NCBI GenBank assembly: GCA_037179335.1
Contig: JAKZHN010000003.1
Span: forward strand, 1,488,001 to 1,552,000
Length of the DNA stretch: 64,000 bases
Source: Cyclaneusma minus
Taxonomy: Eukaryota > Ascomycota > Leotiomycetes > Marthamycetales > Marthamycetaceae
Direction of reading: 5' to 3'
Positions 34,787 to 45,645 of the stretch are shown piece after piece (position 1 is the first letter of the stretch; each line of letters starts with the position of its first letter). Both the position numbers and the translations under genes were made by a program. The notes under the pieces were generated by a model. The model saw only the letters and a list, made by a program, of their open reading frames with translations, was not told the origin of the DNA and did no database searches.

Positions 34787-35901
34787 TCAAAAGCTCCAAG
34801 GCTTAATCGCCGGAATATGCGCAAAGTCCGCGTCCGGCTTTGGCACATCCTCCTGTTTCGGTTTCACCACTTCTTTCCCCTTCTCTTGCTCCTTCTTCCT
34901 TTTCTTCTCCTCCTCCTTCTTCTTATCATCTGCCTCCTTCTGCAACGCCTCCTTCCTCGTATACTGGCCAAACTTCAACTCTCCCCCTGCCTCCTCGATG
35001 AAACTCTGCACGAATGCCCTGTGTTCCTTGAAGATCTTGTCGAAGTCGTAGTACCAAGGACACATCTCTTGGATAACCTCTGCAGTAACCCATCGTCAGC
35101 ATTTCATGTTCCTCGCCATATCAGTCAGTCATAGACCTGGAGACGGAAGTCGAAGCACGTACCTCTCCTCATCTTTCCCCTTGCATAATCATACCTCACA
35201 TGCCCCTTAGCATCCGCACCCCAATTTCTCACACCCGCCGTATCCATCGTGTCTGTAAACTTCCGATACATCTCCACCAGCTTCTTCGCAATAGCATCGG
35301 CGCCATGCTTGATCCCCGTGTCTTTTTCTATTTCCTTTGCAATTTCGAGACGCGCTTTCGGCTCCCCTCTGTGTTTGTGGAAATTGGATGCTCGAGGATA
35401 CGGTGGGTTCGGCTCAGATGTGGTATTGGTGTTCGAGATGGAGGACAAGGTTGATGGGGGGGCGGAGTTTTCGGCGAACTCGGGGGTTGTCGATGAGTCG
35501 GTGGTGGCTCTGGAAGGAGATACTGATCCTTGGGTAGGATAGTTGCTGGGTTCGTGGGGCAGTTTGTAGTCGGCCCAGCCTGGCGGCTCGTAGATTTCAT
35601 GGAAGGACGCAAGGTGCATCCACAGTTCTGGTGAGCTGTCGGAGTAATGGTCGCAGCCTCTGATCTGGCAATTGTACCTGCGACCTCCTGGAGGGGCGGG
35701 GGAGGTCTTGGGGGGAGAGGGAGAGGGAGCTTTCTTGGGAGGGCGAGAAGGGGCCTTTTTGGGAGAGGGAGGTGGGGGTGTGGCGGGTTTGGAGAGCCAG
35801 GTGACGAGGAGACGGATTTCGGCGGGGGTCCACTCAATGACGCGGTCTGTAGATACGCCGCCCCAGCCGCAAGGAGGGGATTGTTCACCCCAATTAGGCA
35901 T
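34787..35901 (-). CDS. Hypothetical protein with C2H2 zinc finger and charged coiled C-terminus (gene A)
   Basis: Two exons, 35901-35163 and 35079-34787, joined across an 83-nt intron, encode 343 residues. Order of features: WTPAEIRLLVTWL (Myb/SANT-like start) near residue 24; Pro/Ser/Lys-rich linker; a C2H2-like finger (YNCQIRGC then MHLASFH) near 75-105; Ser/Thr-rich linker; a helical block KARLEIAKEIEKDTGIKHGA near 180-200; CPWYYDFDKIFKEHRAFVQS; and a Lys/Glu-rich tail. It resembles the neighbouring gene B in its WTP/WSP start, IK(T/H)G-type helix and cysteine pair, so the two may be paralogues. A nuclear, DNA-binding role is a guess from composition only. Confidence 0.7.
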
Positions 35902-36186
35902 AATGAATGCTTTGGAGAGATGATGTCGTGGTGAGATGGTGTTGTGGTGAGTGTGATTGTAGAAGAAGGAGCTGTGTCGTAGGTATGTGGGTGTCGGAAA
36001 ACCAAATCGGAAGGAGGTGAAGTTGGTCGTCGCTGCCTTGTGGCGAGAGCTTTATTTCACCTGTCGGCCTCAGAGTCACAGGTCACATTGGGAATTGCGA
36101 AATCACGAGCGTCTTTGAATGCAGATCTTCTGTTCAATGTCGACTGTTAGGCGACTGTTAGGCTTCTAAGCTACTTCTGCTTCTAT

Positions 36187-36604
36187 GTGATCATGTTGAT
36201 TCTGGCGCCTCGGAAATCACATATGGCTGAGCTGGTGAAAGCTAGGCGCTGCCAGAACAAAGCTCTAATGTTTTCCACTATCATCTTTGTCATGGTAAAC
36301 ATAATCGGTGTGCCTTGGAACGATCCGCTGGAAACACGATTGCATTATGCTAGTCTGAGTTGTTTGCTTTTTTCCCGTCGATATGAGAAGGGAGACGGAG
36401 ATACGAGGGTCAAGCGGCTCTTCTTCTTCGATCTCAAGAACTTCGACCTCGATATCGCTGGGAAATATCATCCTTGCAGTCTCTAAGGCCCTGGCAATAG
36501 CTACCAGGTGGACTCCAGCAACTCTCGCCGAGTTACTCGCACATGGATTTCGCGGCAGTAGGCGGCATTTACGAGTGTTTTCTGAATGCATGTCTTCAAT
36601 TTGA
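36187..36604 (-). pseudogene. Duplicated relic of the gene B C-terminus
   Basis: The minus strand here encodes CRLLPRNPCASNSARV, IARALETARMIFPSDIEVE, DPRISVSLLISTGKK and a tail ending with VPRHTDYV. These line up with CRQIHMHLTRREL, LKAIETSETIASMMFPCDIG, PAASVPLLLSSGKK and the tail of the adjacent gene B (36722-37060). DNA similarity also extends past the stop codons. It is a decayed tandem copy with no start of its own. Confidence 0.6.
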
Positions 36605-36721
36605 AGCCCACTAGTAAGCTTTGAAGCTACCTCTGCTTTCTGTGTACCTGATCAAGGGGATCATTCCTCTTCAACAATCGCGAATGAGCTTCGGGAAGCC
36701 AGGGGCTGCCAAAATAGCCAC

Positions 36722-37913
36722 TCACGGCTTTTCAGTGTCATTTCCTTTGTTCTCAAATGATTCGGGTGCCTTGGGATGATCCTCCAGAAGACTGATTGCT
36801 TTCTGTTGCCAAGTTTGTCGCTTCTTTCCTGAGGAGAGAAGAAGAGGGACTGACGCAGCAGGGCTTGACAAATTAAGCGGATCGTGTCCCGCGCCCAAAA
36901 TAGCGTCAACCCCAATGTCACATGGGAACATCATGCTGGCGATCGTTTCGGATGTTTCAATAGCCTTCAAATCGCGAGTCAACAGCTCTCGTCGGGTGAG
37001 GTGCATGTGGATCTGACGGCAGTAGGCGGTGTATCTTGTCGTTCCCTGCTCGTCTTGTTCAACCCACGTTCCCACCTTCTTCTCAAATTCGAATTGAATA
37101 TCAACCAACTCATCGGCTTCACCTAAGGACAAAGCAGTCAGCATTGAACACATGTTGCTGATTTTGTCAAGTAACTTACGATACGTGACGAGAAGGTTGT
37201 GATTTCCGGGATTGAAATCCCACCCCATTTCGCGAATAAACACCATTTGTGAGACGGTGTAGGTATTCGTCTGAAGGGCATAGATTTCCCAATACTTGTC
37301 TAGTGGAAGCAGTCAGCACAGCCAATACCTAAATCAAGTATTCATACCTAACTTATCTTGGGTAACCTTGGCATATGACTCCTGATTCTGCTCCAAACCA
37401 ACACATCTCGGAAGCTCCTTATTGTTCCTCGAATCCCCAGCACAAATTGAACATTTTCAGGGCGATTTCCTCGGGTGCGTGTTCCAACTTGAGGCCTGTC
37501 TTGATTCGCACAGCGATCTGGATGCGCTTGTGATGCATATCTGGTCCTCCCTGCCACGTCAAGCGCTTTCCCACTCTGTTACCGAACTCGCGAAGAAGAT
37601 ACATTGCAAGCTTCGACACGTCTTCAGGGCTCCACTCAACGAGCGGGTGTCTTGACACAGGATTAGACTGAGCTTCAGCCGGAGCTTCAGCCGGAGCTTC
37701 AGACTCAGCTTCAGAATCCTGTTCGGCCTCACCTTGACCGTAAACTTGGGGCGGCCAAGGGGAAGTGGCTGGCCGTCCACTGTCCCCCGCAGTGGTGAAT
37801 GAGTCTGCAACGAAAGGGTGCGCATTTCCATCATCCTGCTCGACCACGGCACCCAACTTATCTTCAATAGAGGTCAAGTTGAAGTTGGTGGCGGTCTCGC
37901 GGCTCTGGTGACA
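36722..37913 (-). pseudogene. Hypothetical protein, gene B, exons 2-4 (exon 1 lies beyond island 2)
   Basis: Exons are 37913-37348, 37299-37180 and 37122-36722. The first begins at a TTTTGTAG acceptor and continues in frame from the exon at 59402-59202 on the far side of the 21-kb island. Features: an acidic EAPAEAPAEAQ repeat; a VEWSPEDVSKLAMYLL segment; an IQIAVRIKTGLKLEHAPEEIALKMFNLC helix pair; WEIYALQTNTYTVSQM; and a C-terminal region conserved in the duplicate at 36187-36604. A single-base surplus near 37425 breaks the frame just after FNLCW; the total coding length is one base over a multiple of three. There is no Met in the first exon here; the apparent start at 37877 is a TTG. Function unknown; related to gene A. 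Confidence 0.65.
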
Positions 37914-38610
37914 CTACAAAAGGTGGTACTGTCAAGCAAAATTAGCCCTTTTATGTCCTTATAGATCATCACATGCAACAAGAGAGAAGAGAATACCTAT
38001 TCCAATGTCTATTCGGTAATGCCAGGCATAGCCAATGGCTTTGAAGCTTGCCAGCGAATTAGTTAGCCAGCCAGTCGGAAAAAAGCTTCGCTTTTTAGTT
38101 TTTAAGGGTATTTAAAGCTTCGCTGGCTTTTTTAAAGCTGGCGGGCTAAAACTAGCGGGCTTTAAAGCTAATTGGCTATAATATTATATAATAATTTATA
38201 TATAATAAAGACGGACGGAAAAATTAAAAATAGCTGGTGGTTGATTTGCAAAAAATATTACTGGAAAACAAATGGCAGTTTTTTAAAAACTCTATTTATA
38301 CGGCTTCTGGCTGGCTAGTTAAAAGCCTTGTGCGCTTTGTATTATATAATTGATTAATAATTGATTTTTTAATACAAAATTAATTATTTATATTTTTATA
38401 AATTATTATATACAATAAAAAAAAGAATATCTATTCCAATATTTATTCTATAATACTAAGCATAGCCAATGGCTTTGAAATTTACTAGCTAGCCAGTCAA
38501 TTAATTAATTGGAAAAAAGCTCCGCTTTTTAATTTTTAAAGGCATTTAAAGCTTTGCTGGCTTCCCTAAAGCTAGCGGGCTAAAGCTGGCAGATTTTAAA
38601 GCTAATATAA

Positions 38611-38781
38611 CGGGGACCCTCGGGGACGGACCGTGGCTCCGCCACGGGCCTAGCGTAGCTAGTAGCTTAGTCAGCACGGCAGCCTCTATAAAGAATCTGC
38701 GCACAGGGATTATCCTTGCTGGTTCATGATCAATCTATATACTTGACCGCTCACTTGCAACGGCCCTCCTGGGACCTTTAT
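38611..38781 (+). mobile_element. Small unmutated insert, possible tRNA-type SINE
   Basis: A 171-bp GC-normal segment in otherwise AT-only DNA, flanked by TATAA on both sides (38606-38610, 38782-38786). It contains a CCGTGGC/GCCACGG hairpin at 38631-38647, an A-box-like TAGCTTAGTCAGC (38663-38675) and a B-box-like GGTTCATGATC (38721-38731). Box order and spacing fit a pol III promoter of a tRNA-derived SINE. The absence of RIP marks suggests late arrival or a size below the RIP threshold. A MITE is the alternative. Confidence 0.5.
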
Positions 38782-39920
38782 TATAACAGCTAATTAGCTA
38801 GACGTAAAACAAATTATATTTAAAAAAAGGATTATTAAAAAAGGGAATTAAAAATACCGCATTTGCCTATAAAAAAGCATTGGTTAAAATTAAATTTAAT
38901 AGCCAAGCTATTAAAATAATAGTTTTTAAATATTTAATTTTAATATATTATTCTTTACAATATATTAAATAGCATTTTTATCAAAATTATATTTAATATA
39001 TTTAGCAATATTAAAGCAATTAATTGCTTGCAAGCGCTTTTAAAATTTTGCAAAATAAGCAATGCGAATAAAAAGGCCAATAATATAATAAAAAAGCGGG
39101 GCTGCTAATGGCTAAAAATCCAATATAAAAAAAGTTATAAAGCTTTTATAAAGCAAATATAATTAATTGTAATGTTAATAATAGTATTTACGCCGGTATA
39201 ATTAATATTAAATTTGCTATTAAAAAGTATAAAAATAGCATAATCGTTTTTTATAAAATGGTTGGTTTTATATTAGGAGATTAGCTGGCGGCCGGTCAGT
39301 TATATACGCTAGTGAAACGCACGGAGCTTTTGGCTAGCCAAAAGCGCATAAATAATTTTTTTAAAAAACTGCAATTTGTTTCTCTTTAGCAATGCTTTTT
39401 GCAAATTAGCCGCCAATTGCTAATTTTAATTTTTTAAATAATAATTACAATTTTGATTTTTAAATTTTTTTTCTTTTTTTATAATAGCAATTGGCATTAA
39501 ATCACGGGCCAATATTAACGCTAGCGGCAATGCTAGCGGCCGCTTTAAATAATTTTATATGCTTTTTTAATTTTTTTGCAGCTTTTTAGCGCTTTGCGGC
39601 AATGATAAAAATTATAGGGGCTATAGGGGTGTTTATAAAGGTATTTTAAAACATAATATATATAATAATACTATTAATAATAATATTAATTGCAAATTTC
39701 CAATTGCCAAAAATCTAAATAATCTTAATTTTAAATAAACCCAAATTCGCTTGGCCCGTTAAAAAGCCAATCAATATTGGCGCTTTGCAATAGCTGTTTA
39801 TAAAATTGCTATAGCTTTTAATATTGCCCAAATTCGTATAATAAAAGCTATTGTAAAAACCGCCGCAAAAATTGCTATAAATATTGCAAATCCCTGAGCC
39901 AGTAATAATTATAATAATGT

Positions 39921-39951
<31 letters not shown>

Positions 39952-40172
39952 TGTTTTTTTCCGCTAAAATTCTTAAATTAGTCCTTTATTTTCCCAGTAT
40001 TTGATATAAATGGCTTTTTTAAATTGCCAATTGCATTTTCTATTTCTTTTTCTCTCGCCTTTTAAATAAAAACTTTAATGCCAATGCTTTTAATATTCTA
40101 ATATTATTTTTAAGCAATAAATTGCGCCAAATTGCAATCATGGGCAAAATTTTAATTTTTAATAATAATTAC

Positions 40173-40375
40173 TATTAAAAACCAACGCGGATTGGTCCCC
40201 TTAAATATATTTAGTAATTAGAAAAAAAGAGAGCTATCTTATAATGCCAAATATATAAATGGCTTTCTCGCTTATACGCATATATTAGAAATGTAAATAA
40301 ATTTTATATTCGGAGCTTTATAAAACCCCGGGCCCGTATTATTCCAATTTAAACCAATACGGGGGTATTTTAATA
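40173..40375 (-). repeat. Left LTR of copia element 2
   Basis: About 203 bp, with GCGG and CCCC islands spared from mutation. It pairs with 45489-45645. Confidence 0.75.
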
Positions 40376-41649
40376 TTTTTTTAAGCCTAATAGCTGTTTA
40401 ATTAAGCTTTTTTAAAATTGAATTTTTCTTAGTATAAGATTTTATATTAAATTGAGATTTTATTTTAGCGTAAAATTTTATTCATATAAAAAATATATAT
40501 ATATTTAAAAGTTTTTTTTATATTTAACGCCTATATTATCTTTTTTTTCTCCTGGTTTTCTAAAATTATATTCAATTTTAAAAGCTTTTTAAATTTAGCA
40601 AATTAAATCCGGTTTAAAAATTTAATAAAATTGTTTGCTATTATATTTTGAATTTAAATATAAATAATTTATTATTTTTAATTATTTTTAAGCTTTCGAA
40701 TAAAATGGTACACTATATTAATATGCTTAGATTTTTTATAAAGCTGGAAATTTTTATAAAGGTAATGGCATTTTAATTGTTTTTTTATATTTATATAATA
40801 TGGATTTTTTTTATTAATTTTTAAAATTTAAAATTTTTCAAAATTTAAATTATTTATTAATTTTATTTAATATTGGCTGCAGCTGCTATATATTTAATTT
40901 TGCAAATAAATATTGCAATGCTTTTTTTTTAATTAAACTATAAAATAAAATTGCTAAATAATATAATTATAAATTTATTAATGCTTTTTTGATTTAATAA
41001 TAATTTATAAAATGCATTATTATCAATTTGTAAATCTTTTAATTTATTTAGGCCGTATTTGATTTTTTAAATAGCAAAGCAATTATATTATATTAGTATT
41101 ATGCTATTTGCAAAAATTTGCTATAAATTATACTAATTTTCCAATTGCAAAATAAATATTCAATTGGGTAAAAATTATAATATATACTATTTTATTTAGC
41201 TTTTTTTAAAAAAGGCTAATTTTATTTGTTTTTTATTATTTTAAATTAAATTAATTGCTTTGCGTTTGCTAATTATAAAAATAAAGTAAAAAGCTTGTTT
41301 TATAAAAATTCGAATTTAATATAGAAATTATTAATATATTGTTTCTAATTAATTTATAGAATTTTAGCCAATTTACTTTTAGTGATTTGTATATTTAGGA
41401 TTTTTTTTAAATTTTAATTATAAAATAAAAAAATAAAACCAATAAAAAACTTATTTAGTTTTTTAATAATTCTGGCAGCTGCAATGATATTATTAGTATA
41501 AATTAAAAGAATTATATTTGTAATTTTATTTAAAATTAAATTTAATTATTTTTGTTTTTAAAATACAATTTTAATTTTTAGCGGTTTATTTTAACTTGTA
41601 TAGATTTTTACTTAATTGAAAAACATTTTCTGGCTTAATTATAATGCTA

Positions 41650-41900
41650 TTTAAAAAAGCCAAATATGTTAGTTTTTTTTAAATCGGCTTTAATAAATGC
41701 GTTTTTAATATTAAAATAACGGCATTTAAGGTTTTGCTAAATTATAAATTTTCTAGAATAATGCATAAAATATCTACTTAAATAATAGAAGAAAAAGTCT
41801 TAATTTTTTTTATATAAATTTAAAAGATTCCCTGGACTATTAAATAAATTTTGTATTTATTAATGCTATTATTTAAATTAATTTTAATAATAAATATTTA
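41650..41900 (-). pseudogene. Copia reverse transcriptase relic
   Basis: Reverse-strand reading gives KYKIYLIVQG, then after one frame change CRYFNIKNAFIKADLKKTNIF. The latter closely resembles the block in copia element 1 (YRYFNISNAFIKAKFKKTNIF-like), so the two elements are relatives although their LTRs are unlike. Confidence 0.7.
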
Positions 41901-43659
41901 TTTAATATAAGTTAAATTAAAAAAGATATTTATAGAAATTTTAAATTATACATTATTAGCTATTAGTATTGTAATTTTGTTTATAATGGCTGTTGGGTAT
42001 TGATTTTTATATAAGGGATTAAAAACGGCCTTTTTATAATTAATAAAAATAGGAATTTTATAATTTTTATTTGCTAGATAAGCAAATTTATATAAATTGT
42101 TATTTTTTTATTTGCAGCTATAGCTGCGATAAAAGCTTTAAAAAATAGCTTTAGTAAGTAATTTTGGCTTTAAGTATATTGCATTTTAAATATTTCCAAT
42201 TATTAATTTTAAATATTTTCTATACGCCAAATTAAATAAAAACCGCAATATAAATACTATTAATATTTATTTTGTCAGCTTTAAAAATAGGGGCCGGTAT
42301 AATATTGGTATTATTAAAATTTATTAACTTTAGAATAAATAAAATAAAGAAATTTATAAAAATTGAAATCTATATAAAAATTGGGTTATTTAATAATTTA
42401 ATAAATATGCTATATTAAGGCGTTTTAAATATACTATATTATAGCGTGGTAAATGTGCTATAATTAATTCTAGTTAAATTTTTCACAATTGGTTTTTTTA
42501 AATTATTAAATTTTAAATAAATAATAGCTTTATTTTATTTTTATAAAAGACGAAAAAATTGGATGCTAAAATAATTATTTTACAAATTAAGTTATATATT
42601 GTTTCAAATTTAAAAATAATTTATAAAAGTTTGGCCATATACGCCTTTTATTTAGCCTGTGCTTTTCAATTAATGTGCCGGGCAATAAACGCTTAAATAG
42701 GAGATTTGGTGTATTTTGCGGATTATCGGGGTTATTTTAAAGCTTTAAATTCAGGGTTTTACCATAGGTTTATTTATTTTATTTTACTATTATATTATAT
42801 ATTTCTTTAAATTAAAGCAATATAATTAAAATTGTTTTATAATATTAGAATTATAGCCAATTAAAATGCATTTTTTTTAAAAAAGAAATTATAAGCGGGC
42901 AGCTTTTCTTTCGGAATATAAAAATAAGGTTTACAGCTTTAAATACAAATATGCTTTATAAAAGCAAGTTTTCCAATCTATGCTTTTTTTGGACTTATTT
43001 TCCGATTTTTAATTTCTGAATTAAATACAAGGCGATTTCTTAAATAGAATTTTAATTCAGCCATTAATCCCTATATAATATAGCTATAATATTGTTTTTG
43101 GCGGTCCAAATAATTTGCTTTGCAGGCCCGTTTTGTTAAAATAAATAAAAAAGGGTATTTTAAAAATAAAGTATATTAATTTATATTTATAAAATAATGG
43201 TTTTAATTAATTTACCAATATTATTATATTTAATAGCTTTAAGTTTTTTATTTAATTTTAATTTATTGTTTTGCACTAAATAGAAAAATAGCTATAAATA
43301 TCCATTTGCAATTAAAATAATAATATTTAAAGTTTTTAATTGCAATTATTTCAAATTTTTGTTATATAATAATTGCTATATAAATTTATAGAAAATAATT
43401 TAGCAATATTAAAATAAATTAATTTAAGCAATTTATTTTTATACAAAGCAAAAGTTTTAAAATTTTTATTGATTATTTTTTCTATTATGCAATTTTATAA
43501 TAATAAGATATAAAGAAAAAATCAATTTATTTTTAATATTGATTATATTGGGGAATTATTTAATTTTAGCAGAATATATATATATAAATCTTTTATAATA
43601 TAAAATATAATTTTAAAGCTGGGATTATTGCTTAGCTTTTTTTTAAATCGGCCCATTTT

Positions 43660-43960
43660 ATAGTATTTGTATTATTTGTATTATTTGTATTATTTTTATT
43701 ATTTTTATTAATTTTATTAATTGTATTAATTGTATTAATTGTATTAATTGTATTAATTGTATTAATTGTATTAATTGTATTAATTGTATTAATTGTATTA
43801 ATTGTATTAATTGTATTAATTGTATTAATTGTATTAATTGTATTCATTCTATTAATTGTATTCATTCTATTCATTCTATTCATTCTATTCATTCTATTCA
43901 TTCTATTCATTCTATTATTTTTATTCATTTTATTATTTTTATTATTTTTATTATTTTTAA
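43660..43960. repeat. 9-bp minisatellite inside copia element 2
   Basis: Long runs of ATTAATTGT units are bounded by ATTATTTGT and ATTTTTATT variants on one side and ATTCATTCT units on the other. On the minus strand it reads as an open frame of 98 codons made of Asn-Thr-Ile and Asn-Arg-Met repeats. It is open only because the unit length is a multiple of three. It is not a gene. Confidence 0.9.
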
Positions 43961-45488
43961 TATAAAATTCCTTTTGTATAAAGGCTTTTAAAATAAATTT
44001 TTAACTAATTAAGCTTTTAAAATATATAGTCCAATTATTAAAATTGCCTAATAGGCTTTTTGAATATAGTTTTCTATTTAAAAAAATTAATACTAAGCTT
44101 TGATTTTTTTTTTTTTTTTACTTTAATAGCCTTTTAAATACAAAGCGCTATAATTTTAGAAAGTAAATAAAAGTTCATTATATATAATATAATATTCAAA
44201 TTGGCAATCCATTTAAATTCAGAAGTTTTATTAATATAATTAATAAAATTTTAAATAATATAATTTGCATTTTTTTCTTTTTTTTTAAAAATCAAAATTT
44301 AAATTTGCAATCATATTTGCGGCCGATTATTTCTTTATAGTAATTAAATAAGTTTTCTCCTTTTTCAAAGCTATAATTGATTTAATAATATTTTTTAAAA
44401 CATATTTAAAAATATTTTTTTGGCTATTGAAGAAAAAACCAGAAAAACTTATACTCCGGGTTTTTGCAAAAAGAATATAGCTAGTAATGCTAATAAATAC
44501 CATTGCTATTGCTATTGCTATTTTTAAACGACTAATAATTGCTGCAAAATATTGGGGCTTTTTATTTGCTATTTTTATTTTTCCAAAATTAAGCGATATA
44601 AACTGGTTGTTTTTTCTTTTTATATAATAATCTTTTTTTTAATTATAATAAAATTATTTGAATTAATAGTAATATTTTTAATAATAATATAATCTATAAA
44701 AAAAGCCAAAAAAATAGCAAAAGAATAGCATGAATATATATAATTATATACAAAAGGCTATTTTAAATAATTTTGCAATAAAAAATAAAAAGCTTTATTT
44801 ATGCTACTTTAATAAAAATTCTAGCCTTTTATATATTATTGGCAAATTTTTAAATATCTAAATTTATAGCGAAATTAATAGTTATTTAATATTTGTTTTT
44901 AATATTATTTTATATATTTGCAAAATAAATCTTTACATTAATATTTGTTCTATTTAGCTAATTAAAATAAATATAAATTGAATAGCAAATTTTAAACATT
45001 TTAATTAAATATTTTATTTTCAACCAATTTTAAATAATGGCCTGCTAAGTTTTATTAATTATAATATTGGTTTTATTTTTATAATTATTTAATATAATAT
45101 TTATAATATATTAAAGCTTTTTGTTTTAAAAGTTTGTTTTTACTATAATAAATTGATTATATTAATTTCTATAAATAAAAATAAAACGGCTTTTTTTATA
45201 TTATAATATATAAATAATAATATAATGGCAAAAAGGAAAAACAATTTAATAGCGAGGCTTAATTGGTTTTTTCAAGTTTTCAAAGTAATTTAAAAAGAAT
45301 AATTAATGTTGCAAATATAATATTTATAAAATTATTCTTTATTAATATAAATATAGTATTTATAATTTTTTATTTATTTAATAGCAAATATAGCATTTGC
45401 TGGCAAATATAATATTTATAAAAGAAAAATTGCAAATATAGTATTTGCAATATTATTAATATAATACTATATCTTGGTGGTTATAATT

Positions 45489-45645
45489 TATTAAAAATTA
45501 ATATAAATTGGTTTTTTTAAATATATAAATAACTCCCTTACTTATACGCATATGCCAAAAACGTAAATGGGTTCCGTGCCCGAAGCTTTATAAAGCTCCG
45601 GGCCCGCATCACTCCGATTCGGACCGACGCGGGGGCACTCCAATA
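45489..45645 (-). repeat. Right LTR of copia element 2
   Basis: About 157 bp. It keeps a GC-rich block around 45565-45640 less mutated than the left LTR. Confidence 0.75.

Larger units (their letters stand above)
40173..45645 (-). mobile_element. Ty1/copia LTR retrotransposon relic nested in copy 2
   Basis: LTRs at 40173-40375 and 45489-45645 share TATTAAAA starts, CTTATACGC, CCCGGGCCCG or CCGGGCCCGC, CGGGGG and AATA ends. Perfect 5-bp target duplications ATTAC flank it (40168-40172 and 45646-45650). Length is 5.47 kb. The coding strand is minus, judged from the reverse-transcriptase relic at 41650-41900. The uninterrupted target can be seen at the same place in copy 1 (near 17330). The 5' LTR (plus-strand left) carries about 45 extra bases. 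Confidence 0.85.

Noticed and set aside
43632..43928. 98-codon open frame with Asn-Thr-Ile repeats
   Set aside because: It is the translation of a 9-bp minisatellite; frame stays open only because the unit is three codons long.
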